Shown here: positions 10,212 through 16,804 of the stretch, in pieces
Layout: each line of letters begins with the position of its first letter
Numbering within the stretch: the stretch's first letter is position 1
From: Hepatocystis sp. ex Piliocolobus tephrosceles
Taxonomy: Eukaryota; Apicomplexa; Aconoidasida; Haemosporida; Plasmodiidae
Direction: 5' to 3'
Assembly (NCBI GenBank): GCA_902459845.2
Contig: CABPSV020000417.1
Span: forward strand, 1 to 16,804
Length of the DNA: 16,804 nucleotides
The notes under the pieces: model-generated
What the model saw: only the letters and a program-made list of their open reading frames with translations
Databases searched by the model: none
What the model was told of the DNA's origin: nothing
Translations under genes and position numbers: made by a program

Positions 10212-10902
10212 ATGGAAGAAAACACAAACTCAGAAAATATGTCAAACGAACATGTTGAAGAAATGATTGAACAATCTTTAAAATCAGGAGATACAAATGA
10301 GCATCCTTATTTTTTACAACAAAATAATATTTACTGGGAAACAGGTCATAGGACCTACATCCCTTTTTTCCATTTTTTAATACACAAATATACTAATAAA
10401 ATAATAGACGACCAAGTAAGTTCAATCATAACAAGTTTAAAAAAAATAGAAAGTTAAAAAAAAAACACCTTTTTTTTTTTTTTTTTTTTTTTGAAGCTTA
10501 TTTCATTAAACATGTAATTAAACTTATACTTGTCCATACGTACGTATGTATGTACGTATGTCCATATATATATTATGTACTTATAAATAAATGTATTTTT
10601 TTTTTTTTTTTTTTTTATAATAGATAAGAAAATTTACGCACAGTGTAAAAAGTGTTCACCACACCCCCTTTGTATTTCATAAAGATGGTTATTTTCGAAG
10701 CTACTATGCAGACCCTGATATTAATATAGTTTTTAATTTAAAAAAAAATACAAACTTTGTTTTTAATTCTACTGGTAATAACAGTTCATATAATATGTTG
10801 ACTAATAATTCCACATATGATAAACCTACTTACATATTTAATGAAATTCTTATGAGTGCATTTAAATTAGATGTAAAAAACATTCTAGAAAATACCGTAT
10901 AA
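10212..10902 (+). CDS. small conserved-hypothetical style protein, 160 aa
   Basis: Two exons, 10212-10415 and 10624-10902, joined in phase 0 across an intron that begins GTAAGT and ends ATAATAG. The start at 10212 (context CAAAATGG) is preferred to the earlier in-frame start at 10173, which would add only poly-F from a T tract. I do not recognise the protein. Residues 1-30 are acidic and Asn/Glu-rich. Residues 31-100 are the most structured-looking part, with aromatic and charged runs such as NIYWETGHRTYIPFFHFLIH and HHTPFVFHKDGYFRSYYADP. A short N/S/T-rich insertion follows (about 110-130), and a helical tail ends ILENTV. There is no signal peptide or convincing membrane segment, so it is probably soluble. 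It is divergent with the 488-aa membrane protein. A GTATAA overlaps the last codons and could be an alternative donor, but no matching acceptor exon was found. Confidence 0.75.
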
Positions 10903-11091
10903 TCAATATACAAAGAATAAGAACGCACAAAAAAAAAGTATCTATATACGTACATATATATATATATATATATATTACAGATGTATCTATATGTACATAA
11001 TATTATAGATGTATCTATATATGTTAATAGAATAGCTTTTTTTGGAAAAAAATATATAATAATATATTTTAATTAGGTACACATTATTGGA

Positions 11092-11129
<38 letters not shown>

Positions 11130-11231
11130 AATTATATAGTTAATTAAAGGCAACTAAATGATTAATTAAATGTAATTTAAAGAATGTAAGAAAAGTATTT
11201 ATTATTAGAACATTTGTTTATATTAGCGCAT
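10903..11231. other. AT-rich spacer downstream of the 160-aa gene
   Basis: Contains a TA microsatellite (near 10955-10975), an imperfect ACAGATGTATCTATATGTACATAAT-type duplication (10976-11030) and an A34 run (11093-11126). No gene is seen here. Confidence 0.6.
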
Positions 11232-11424
11232 ATGTATGTATCTATATATGTGCACATGTTTGAACATAGACATACTATTTTTTTTTTTTTTTTTTTTCAT
11301 TTTTTTTTTATTATTGTTTATGAACATATTATATATAAATTTCCAAAACCTGTTGAAGTAGTTACATTTGTATTGACCTTTGAAATAATACCATATATTA
11401 AGAAGAAAACGTGTAAATATACAT

Positions 11425-11462
<38 letters not shown>

Positions 11463-11643
11463 TTGTTTTGTGCTTAAATTATATTTAAGAAAACTAAACG
11501 CCTATATCATACTCCTTTTTTATTAATTCATTATTTTTTTAGCAACTTTCTTTTGCTATTTATTTTTATTGTTTTTTAAATCAATTTTATTTTTTTTTAA
11601 AACATTAAGTATAGAAAGAACTGGAATTATTCAATTAAAATAA
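11232..11643 (+). CDS. probable two-exon small membrane protein (about 85-93 aa), unknown
   Basis: Hand-built model: exon 1 11232-11412 and exon 2 11543-11643, with a GTAAAT donor and a TTTTTTTAG acceptor, joined in phase 1 through a TCA codon. Exon 1 has a coding-like island reading KFPKPVEVVTFVLTFEIIPY, in the middle of repetitive sequence. Exon 2 reads TFFCYLFLLFFKSILFFFKT, then LSIERTGIIQLK and a TAA at 11641. The product would have a hydrophobic segment encoded partly by T tracts before the island, a hydrophilic KKKT turn and a second membrane segment, with a short polar tail. The start could be ATG 11232 (93 aa) or ATG 11256 (85 aa). I recognise no family. T-rich DNA gives open Phe/Leu frames by chance, so the support rests on the mixed-composition island, the phase match and the terminal non-repetitive codons. 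A minus-strand frame over exon 1 is considered a shadow. Confidence 0.4.
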
Positions 11644-11839
11644 GTTATAACAATGTTTAGTATAAACATACATCCATATATGTTTATATATGTACACTAT
11701 GTAAAAATGTACACTGTGTAAAGATGTACAAAACAACAAAAACTTTCAGTCTTGTTCATTTTTTTTTCATTTAATTATTATAACCTTTACTAATTACATT
11801 TTAAAAGCAATAATAACATTTGAATGAACAAAAAAGAAG

Positions 11840-11872
<33 letters not shown>

Positions 11873-12210
11873 CACAACCATACATACAAATACATACATA
11901 GATACAAAAAAATATGCAAAAAAATGTAATAACATTATAGTATATAACAATGTAAACATAAAACACATATATGCTCATACTTTTCTCCCTCTCTTTTAAA
12001 ATTTTTTTAAAATATAATACAAAAGTAATTATGTTTATTAATAATAATACAATTTATACGTGCGTAAAAATACATACACACACAATACATAGTAATAATT
12101 TAATACTTCAACCGAAACTTATTTAGATATAAATTATTTTTTATTTCATCATTTATTTATGAATACACCCATATAGTTATTTTCTTTTTTTTTTAATTCA
12201 TCCTATCACT

Positions 12211-12226
12211 CTCCCACCCCCCCCAC
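12211..12226. repeat. poly-C island
   Basis: CTCCCACCCCCCCCAC, with eight C in a row, sits inside otherwise C-poor DNA and is followed at once by a T tract. On the minus strand this is a G8 run with a G3 neighbour. It is too short for a full four-tract G-quadruplex within one strand. Confidence 0.85.
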
Positions 12227-12440
12227 TTTTTTTTTTTTTTTTGATCGTTACAATTATAAATATAACTTTTAAATGATAAAATGTTCAATTTTCTCATAAA
12301 GTTAAATTATAAAGTTAAAATAGAATAGGCACACATATTTATGAATATATGGATTTAAAAGGAACAGAAAAAAAAATGTTTTATATAAAGCATATTTTGT
12401 ATGCATGTATCATGTTATATCTGTGATTATATTTTTATTT

Positions 12441-12442
12441 AA

Positions 12443-12497
<55 letters not shown>

Positions 12498-12617
12498 AAA
12501 AAACATAATTTTAAAAAACATAATTTCAAAAAACATAATTTCAAAAAACATAATTTCAAAAAATATAATTTCAAAAAATATAATTTCAAAAAATATAATG
12601 ACAAAACATAATGGCAA
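12441..12617. repeat. A20, TA microsatellite and 15-bp tandem repeat
   Basis: An A20 run (12441-12460) leads into about 16 TA units (12461-12492), then seven or more copies of a 15-mer close to AAAAAACATAATTTC, grading through AAAAAATATAATTTC to ACAAAACATAATGGC. Because 15 is divisible by three, all three frames stay open across it, giving periodic reading frames on both strands that are not genes. Confidence 0.9.
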
Positions 12618-12910
12618 AATGTATATAATTAATAATAACTATACTACTAAATAAATTACTTTTAAATAAAATACAAATTTTATGAACTTTTTTTTTTATT
12701 TTTTATTTTTAGAATAATATAACATAAAGAAGAAATATATGTACATTTTAAGATTTAAGTGGGATATATACACAATTATAAAAATATGAACATATATATA
12801 TATATATGCAAAAATATATAACCAAATAAAATAAACAATTGTACACACTTATGTTCATATACTAGTCCATACATGCCCCCCAAATACTTACACTCACATA
12901 TATGCTTAAA

Positions 12911-12912
<2 letters not shown>

Positions 12913-12950
<38 letters not shown>
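12913..12950. repeat. A38 homopolymer
   Basis: An uninterrupted A run 79 bases upstream of the PGAM5-like start codon. Long dA tracts resist nucleosomes in general, so a role in an open promoter is possible but not shown. Confidence 0.85.
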
Positions 12951-12951
<1 letters not shown>

Positions 12952-13029
12952 AAATCTGATTAACATACGAGGAAGCAAAAAAAACAAAAAAAAAAAGTGG
13001 TCATATATTTATACTAGGGGTGAAAAAAA

Positions 13030-13989
13030 ATGTATCTGGGATTGCTAAATAGACTAACCCTTAATAAACTAAAAATGAGTCGCCTGGTTTTTAGTAAACC
13101 AAACTTTAATGATTTTAATTTTAATGCAAAAAGGAAATTTAGTGGGGCTCGGGAAAACCTTCAAGTAAAATATATAAAAGAAGGAAGGTGTAAATATTTA
13201 TTTTATACTGCTGTTGGTACTATTTCACTATCTTTAGCATTAACATATGCATATGAAAATTTTCTTTTATATAAATGGAATAATAAATATGATTATTCAT
13301 ATAATCCTGATATAAAATTAGTCGAAAATAAAGTAAAAGAAAGAAGAGAAAATAAAACAGATGGTAGTAGTAATAATAATAATAATAAAAAAAAAAAAGT
13401 TGTTTATAAAAATATTATTCTAGTTAGACATGGTCAATATGAAAAAAAAAATAGAAATGATGAAAATTCTAAAAAATTAACAAAAGAAGGTTGTAAACAA
13501 GCTGAAATAACAGGGAAAAAATTAAAAGATATTTTACACAATAAAAAAGTTAGTGTTATATATCATTCAGATTTAATTCGAGCTAAAGAAACTGCACAAA
13601 TAGTTAGTAATTATTTTCCTGATGCCACTTTAATAAATGATCCCAATTTAAATGAAGGTGTACCCTTTTTACCTGACCCATTATATAGTAATTCAAAATT
13701 CGATTCAAATAAGATTAAAAGGGATAATAAAAGAATAAACAAAGCATATGAAACATATTTTTATCAACCATCAGGTGATGAAGATGAATATCAGCTCATA
13801 ATTTGTCACGGTAATGTTATTAGATACTTCTTATGTAGGGCTTTACAATTACCTTTATTTGCTTGGTTAAGATTTTCAAGTTATAATTGTGGTATCACTT
13901 GGTTAGTATTAGATGACGAAGGTTCAGTTATATTAAGAGAATTTGGTTCTGTTTCACATTTACCTTTTGATAGTGTTACGTATTTTTAA
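13030..13989 (+). CDS. PGM2: PGAM5-like histidine phosphatase with N-terminal membrane anchor
   Basis: Single exon, 319 aa. It is a histidine phosphatase-superfamily member of the PGAM5 type, a protein phosphatase group rather than a glycolytic mutase. Catalytic residues are visible: the phosphorylated His in LVRHGQY (H134, with R133), R184 in LIRAKET, E209 in LNEGVPFLPDP (human PGAM5 has LREGAPIEPDP) and H260 in IICHGNVIRYFLCRALQLP, the PGAM5 signature. A membrane segment lies at about 56-80, after a basic, Arg/Lys-rich N-terminus suited to mitochondrial targeting. Just after it, W83-N-N-K-Y-D88 sits where PGAM5 has its WDxNWD activation motif. A low-complexity SSNNNNNKKKK linker (113-123) precedes the catalytic domain. 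The start at ATG 13030 keeps the basic N-terminus; M16 is a possible alternative. As I recall, the P. falciparum orthologue is PGM2 and lies next to RPT3, as here. It is convergent with the Rpt3 gene. Family assignment is very sure; location is inferred. Confidence 0.93.
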   Translation: MYLGLLNRLTLNKLKMSRLVFSKPNFNDFNFNAKRKFSGARENLQVKYIKEGRCKYLFYTAVGTISLSLALTYAYENFLLYKWNNKYDYSYNPDIKLVENKVKERRENKTDGSSNNNNNKKKKVVYKNIILVRHGQYEKKNRNDENSKKLTKEGCKQAEITGKKLKDILHNKKVSVIYHSDLIRAKETAQIVSNYFPDATLINDPNLNEGVPFLPDPLYSNSKFDSNKIKRDNKRINKAYETYFYQPSGDEDEYQLIICHGNVIRYFLCRALQLPLFAWLRFSSYNCGITWLVLDDEGSVILREFGSVSHLPFDSVTYF

Positions 13990-14008
13990 AAAACAACTCT
14001 GTATGTGT

Positions 14009-14039
<31 letters not shown>

Positions 14040-14153
14040 CTGTACACTTGATAATTTGTACTTCTTTCTATATATGTTTTTATATTTATACATATAACAG
14101 GCTCATCATATATTTATCTTATAACTTACTTTTTACATATACTTATATAATTG

Positions 14154-14245
14154 TACACATACATAATTGTACACATACATAATTGCACACATACATAATT
14201 GTACACATACATAATTGCACACATACATAATTGCATACGTACATA
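14154..14245. repeat. 16-bp tandem repeat x 5-6
   Basis: Copies of ACACATACATAATTGT, with the last base alternating T, C, T, C, C, followed by a diverged ATACGTACATAACTAT copy. It lies about 165 bases after the PGAM5-like stop codon. Confidence 0.9.
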
Positions 14246-14266
14246 ACTATATGTTTTTGCGTTTAC

Positions 14267-14267
<1 letters not shown>

Positions 14268-14314
<47 letters not shown>
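14268..14314. repeat. TA dinucleotide microsatellite
   Basis: About 23 uninterrupted TA units, one of the longest in the window, abutting a GC-rich island on its right. Confidence 0.95.
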
Positions 14315-14316
<2 letters not shown>

Positions 14317-14338
14317 ACCTGTGGAGGATGGGGGGCGG
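14315..14338 (+). other. GC-rich island with hairpin and possible G-quadruplex
   Basis: CCACCTGTGG (14315-14324) is a four-pair palindrome with a CT loop. It runs into GTGGAGGATGGGGGGCGG (14321-14338), which has four G-tracts of at least two. This is the richest GC stretch in the window, placed in the convergent 3' region directly beside the long TA repeat. A two-layer quadruplex is possible; stability is not shown. Confidence 0.6.
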
Positions 14339-14463
14339 AAAATAAACTGTCTTGTTTTTCTTTTCCTTTTTCTTTTTTTTTTTCTATCTTTATTTAAAAT
14401 AATTGCCATTTGAATAATTGCCATTTGTGATGTAAATAAATATTTATACAGCATATTGTAGCT

Positions 14464-14497
<34 letters not shown>

Positions 14498-14689
14498 AAA
14501 AAAAAAAATGTCAATATTGTTGTATATATATTTAAAAAAAAAAAAAAAAAAAAAAGGAAAAAAAAAAGGAGAAAAGGGGAAAACAGGAAAAATATATGTA
14601 CATATGTACATATGATAAACACAAATGCATATGCATTAGTACATACGTAGTGCTTGATTTTTTAAACTAAATTTTGTTCTTACCGTACT

Positions 14690-14826
14690 TTTTTTGTTTG
14701 CCTTTATGTTTGTGTTGATGTTTGCCTTTGTGTTTATGTTTATGTTTATGTTTGCCTTTGTGTTTATGTTTATGTTTGCTTTTGTGTTTATGTTTATGTT
14801 CACTTTTGTGCTTATGTGTTTATGTT
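14690..14826. repeat. GTTTAT / GTTTGC hexamer-based repeat block
   Basis: Higher-order units of GTTTGCCTTTGT followed by two or three TTTATG hexamers, repeated about five times with drift. All hexamers are in codon register, so both strands stay open (Met-Phe-Ala-Phe runs on plus, Asn-Ile-Asn-Thr-Lys-Ala runs on minus). The minus-strand frame lacks an ATG before the repeats, so no gene is called. Confidence 0.8.
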
Positions 14827-15104
14827 TTTTTTCGAATAAAATTGTTTTAAAAACTATTTTTGTTTTAACATGTTTTGTATACACATATATATATATGTAT
14901 ATATGCTATTTGCAAAAGACGTAAGATGAAAAACACGACAAATGTATAAATATGATATAATTTGAGTATGATGTAGTGAGTGTTCCATTTTTGTGCGTAA
15001 GATAGATTTATAGAAATTATTTTATTAAACATAAAATATACAAAAAAAGTATACAAACAGGTGTACATATATATATACAACACCTGCATCCTCAATGGGT
15101 AAAA

Positions 15105-15154
<50 letters not shown>

Positions 15155-15204
15155 CATCGTGCGAGGTATATACTATGCACACATGTGCGTAATTCCTTAT
15201 AAAC

Positions 15205-16712
15205 TCATATATTATAAAACTCAAAATCTCGTAATTGTTTTTTAACATGCGTTCGATAGCCTTGTTCAAAATCATTAGCTGTTATAATATATCTGTTTTT
15301 TCTAATAGCTTGCATTCCTGCCTCTTGTGCTATAGCTGCTATATCAGCTGCACTAATTTTATCAGTTCGAACAACAAAACTTTCAATATTAACATCACTA
15401 CTAACACTCATTTTACTTATAATCGTTTGAAAAATTAATCTTTTTTGTTTTCTGTCTGGTAATGGAAATTCTATTTTTCTATCTAATCTACCAGGTCTAA
15501 GTAAAGCAGGATCTAATGTATCAGCTCTGTTTGTAGCCATTATAACTTTTACATTTGTAGACTTATCAAACCCATCCATTTGATTTAATAGTTCTAATAA
15601 TATTCTTTGTACTTCTCTATCTGCACCTGTCTGTGCGTCAAATCTTTTTGTAGCTATTGCGTCTACTTCGTCAATAAAAATAATGGATGGTGAATTTTCC
15701 CTAGCTAATCTAAATACATCTCTTACCATTCTTGGTCCTTCTCCTAAATATTTTTGAACAAATTCAGAACCTACAACTCCAATAAATGTAACTTTTGTTT
15801 CATTAGCTACTGCCTTGACTAACATAGTTTTACCAGTACCAGGTGGTCCATATATTAATATACCCATAGGAGGGTCTATACCTATTTTTTCATATAATTC
15901 TGGACTTTTTAATGGCAATTCAACAGCTTCTCTCATTTCTTGTTTTTGTGTATCTAAGCCACCCAAGTCTGTATATTTTACGGTTGGTCTTTCACTAACT
16001 TGTAACATTTGTATACTACTATCTGACTCAGATGGTAAAATATTAACAATAGAATGGCTATGTCTATGCAAAGCTACACTTACTGATGGTTTTAAATCTT
16101 CTTTATTCAATGTCGATAATATTCTAACATAGTAGTTAGAACCTGAGGTACTACTAACTATGCCATAATTATTATCTATTATATCTATAAACTGACCTAT
16201 AATTAATGGTACACTTTGGATTCTTTTTATTTCGTTTTTGGACCTTATCAATTCTCTTTTTAAATTTTTATGTTCCTCTTTTATGTAGTCTTCCTATATA
16301 GGGGGTAGGTGTAAACAGTACGGTGTACATATGTGTATATGTATGTATATAAAGAAACAATAAAAAAAGCAATCATAAAAACGGAATGGTTACTTAGGAT
16401 AAAAAAAAACTTATTATCTGTACATACACGCACACAAACATGACTACACACAAGTATGACTAAACAAATGCATGACTACATATAAGTATGACTACACATA
16501 AGTATGACTACACATAAGTATGACTGTACATAAGCATATCCAAAAACAAACGTATATAATATATATATGTGTATATATATATATATTTCTAATACTTCCG
16601 ATTTCATGCAAAAAAAAATTACTTGGATATTTAGAATGTCAATTTGTTTTTTCAAGATCTTCAATTTTGTATAATAATCTTTTTCCTTCATATGCTTATT
16701 AGAGGTATCCAT
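15205..16712 (-). CDS. RPT3: 26S proteasome regulatory ATPase subunit Rpt3
   Basis: Two exons in coding order, 16712-16623 and 16293-15205, joined in phase 0 (GTAATT donor, CCTATATAG acceptor), giving 392 aa. Rpt3 is one of the six AAA+ ATPases of the 19S base that unfold ubiquitylated substrates and feed them to the 20S core. The N-terminus is a coiled coil (about 10-55) crossing the splice junction at [17 protein letters not shown], matching human PSMC4 EEYIKDEQKNLK. An OB-fold follows, then the AAA domain with Walker A GPPGTGKT (179-186), pore loop KYLGEG (211-216), Walker B IIFIDEVD (234-241), sensor MATNR (282-286) and arginine fingers RPGRLDR (296-302). The stretch [12 protein letters not shown] and the stretch [20 protein letters not shown] are nearly identical to human Rpt3, which separates it from other Rpt paralogues. 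The end is FEFYNI, so the Tyr lies third from the end rather than second. The gene is convergent with the PGAM5-like gene. Confidence 0.97.
16439..16537. repeat. 16-bp tandem repeat inside the Rpt3 intron
   Basis: About six copies of a unit near ATGACTACACATAAGT, with ACACACAAGT, AAACAAATGC and TGTACATAAGC variants. It lies entirely within the 329-base intron (16622-16294) of the Rpt3 gene. Confidence 0.85.
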
Positions 16713-16804
16713 TTTTTTTATTCTTTTTTTATAATTTTTCTATTATTTTTCTATTATTTTTCTATTTTTTTTTTTAATATATATATTAAATATATATATA
16801 TACA
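16713..16804 (-). promoter_or_regulatory. 5' flank of Rpt3
   Basis: A T-rich stretch with repeated TTTTTCTATTA units and a terminal TATATA tract, lying just upstream of the Rpt3 start on the minus strand. It probably belongs to the 5' UTR or promoter; the window ends before more can be seen. Confidence 0.35.

Larger units (their letters stand above)
11644..13029. other. repeat-rich spacer upstream of the PGAM5-like gene
   Basis: No supportable gene. It holds a degenerate ATGTACACTATGTAAAA repeat (11690-11730), an A run (about 11841-11869), a C8 tract (12217-12224), A20 plus a TA microsatellite (12441-12492), a 15-bp tandem repeat (12490-12617) and an A38 run (12913-12950). The 3' end of this stretch should carry the promoter and 5' UTR of the downstream gene. 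Confidence 0.6.
13990..15204. other. shared 3' region of two convergent genes
   Basis: This 1.2 kb holds both 3' UTRs and no supportable gene. It contains a T run (about 14011-14039), a 16-bp tandem repeat, an AT microsatellite with an adjacent G-rich island, two facing homopolymers (T near 14466-14493, A near 14534-14555), a GTTTAT/GTTTGC repeat block, and A and TA tracts (15101-15151). The open frames here are repeat- or homopolymer-driven. Confidence 0.7.

Noticed and set aside
11223..11432. Minus-strand frame containing YYFKGQYKCNYFNRFWKF
   Set aside because: No phase-consistent neighbouring exon was found, while the plus strand of the same island joins to a terminating exon.
12405..12617. 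Overlapping periodic frames on both strands (NFKKH and FLKLC repeats)
   Set aside because: A 15-bp repeat unit keeps every frame open; the pattern is the repeat, not a protein.
14636..14884. 82-codon minus-strand frame with Asn-Ile-Asn-Thr repeats
   Set aside because: No ATG ahead of the repeat block, which is hexamer-built and open on both strands.
15815..16132. 105-codon plus-strand frame
   Set aside because: Antisense shadow of the Rpt3 coding exon.

Overview
The window is nuclear DNA of a malaria parasite (genus Plasmodium). It is extremely AT-rich, with homopolymer A or T runs up to 68 bases and many TA microsatellites. Genes are islands of K/N/I-rich coding sequence separated by T-rich spacers, and introns are short, AT-rich and GT-AG. 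Three recognisable proteins (eIF3g, a PGAM5-type phosphatase and proteasome ATPase Rpt3) all have apicomplexan character. I cannot fix the species. The window does not look subtelomeric: I see no telomere repeat, no var/rif/pir-type gene, and only housekeeping or conserved-hypothetical genes.

Layout, left to right. (1) 1-1434: homopolymer-rich spacer opening with a dA68/dT54 inverted pair; inside it lies a possible four-exon small gene (740-1177, low confidence). (2) 1435-2735, +: two-exon gene for a secreted or organelle-targeted membrane protein with a ubiquitin-like domain. (3) 3891-6436, +: ten-exon gene for eIF3g, 278 aa, with a C-terminal RRM but no zinc finger. (4) 6529-8809, -: five-exon gene for a 488-aa type II membrane protein of unknown function. 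(5) 8810-10211: divergent intergenic region. (6) 10212-10902, +: two-exon gene for a 160-aa protein of unknown function. (7) 10903-13029: long spacer holding a probable two-exon gene for a roughly 93-aa membrane protein (11232-11643) and several repeats. (8) 13030-13989, +: single-exon PGAM5-like phosphatase. (9) 13990-15204: shared 3' region with tandem repeats and a G-rich island. (10) 15205-16712, -: two-exon gene for 26S proteasome ATPase Rpt3, with a repeat-bearing intron.

The genes do not form an operon or an obvious pathway; they are independent monocistronic units, as usual in Plasmodium. Exon boundaries were derived by hand from GT-AG sites and codon phase. They are phase-consistent throughout, but have not been checked against transcripts. 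No tRNA, rRNA, CRISPR array or transposon was recognised. The points most worth checking are two small, previously unlisted-looking spliced genes, the ubiquitin-like protein without a terminal Gly-Gly, the eIF3g lacking its zinc finger, and the Rpt3 tail in which the HbYX motif is displaced by one residue.
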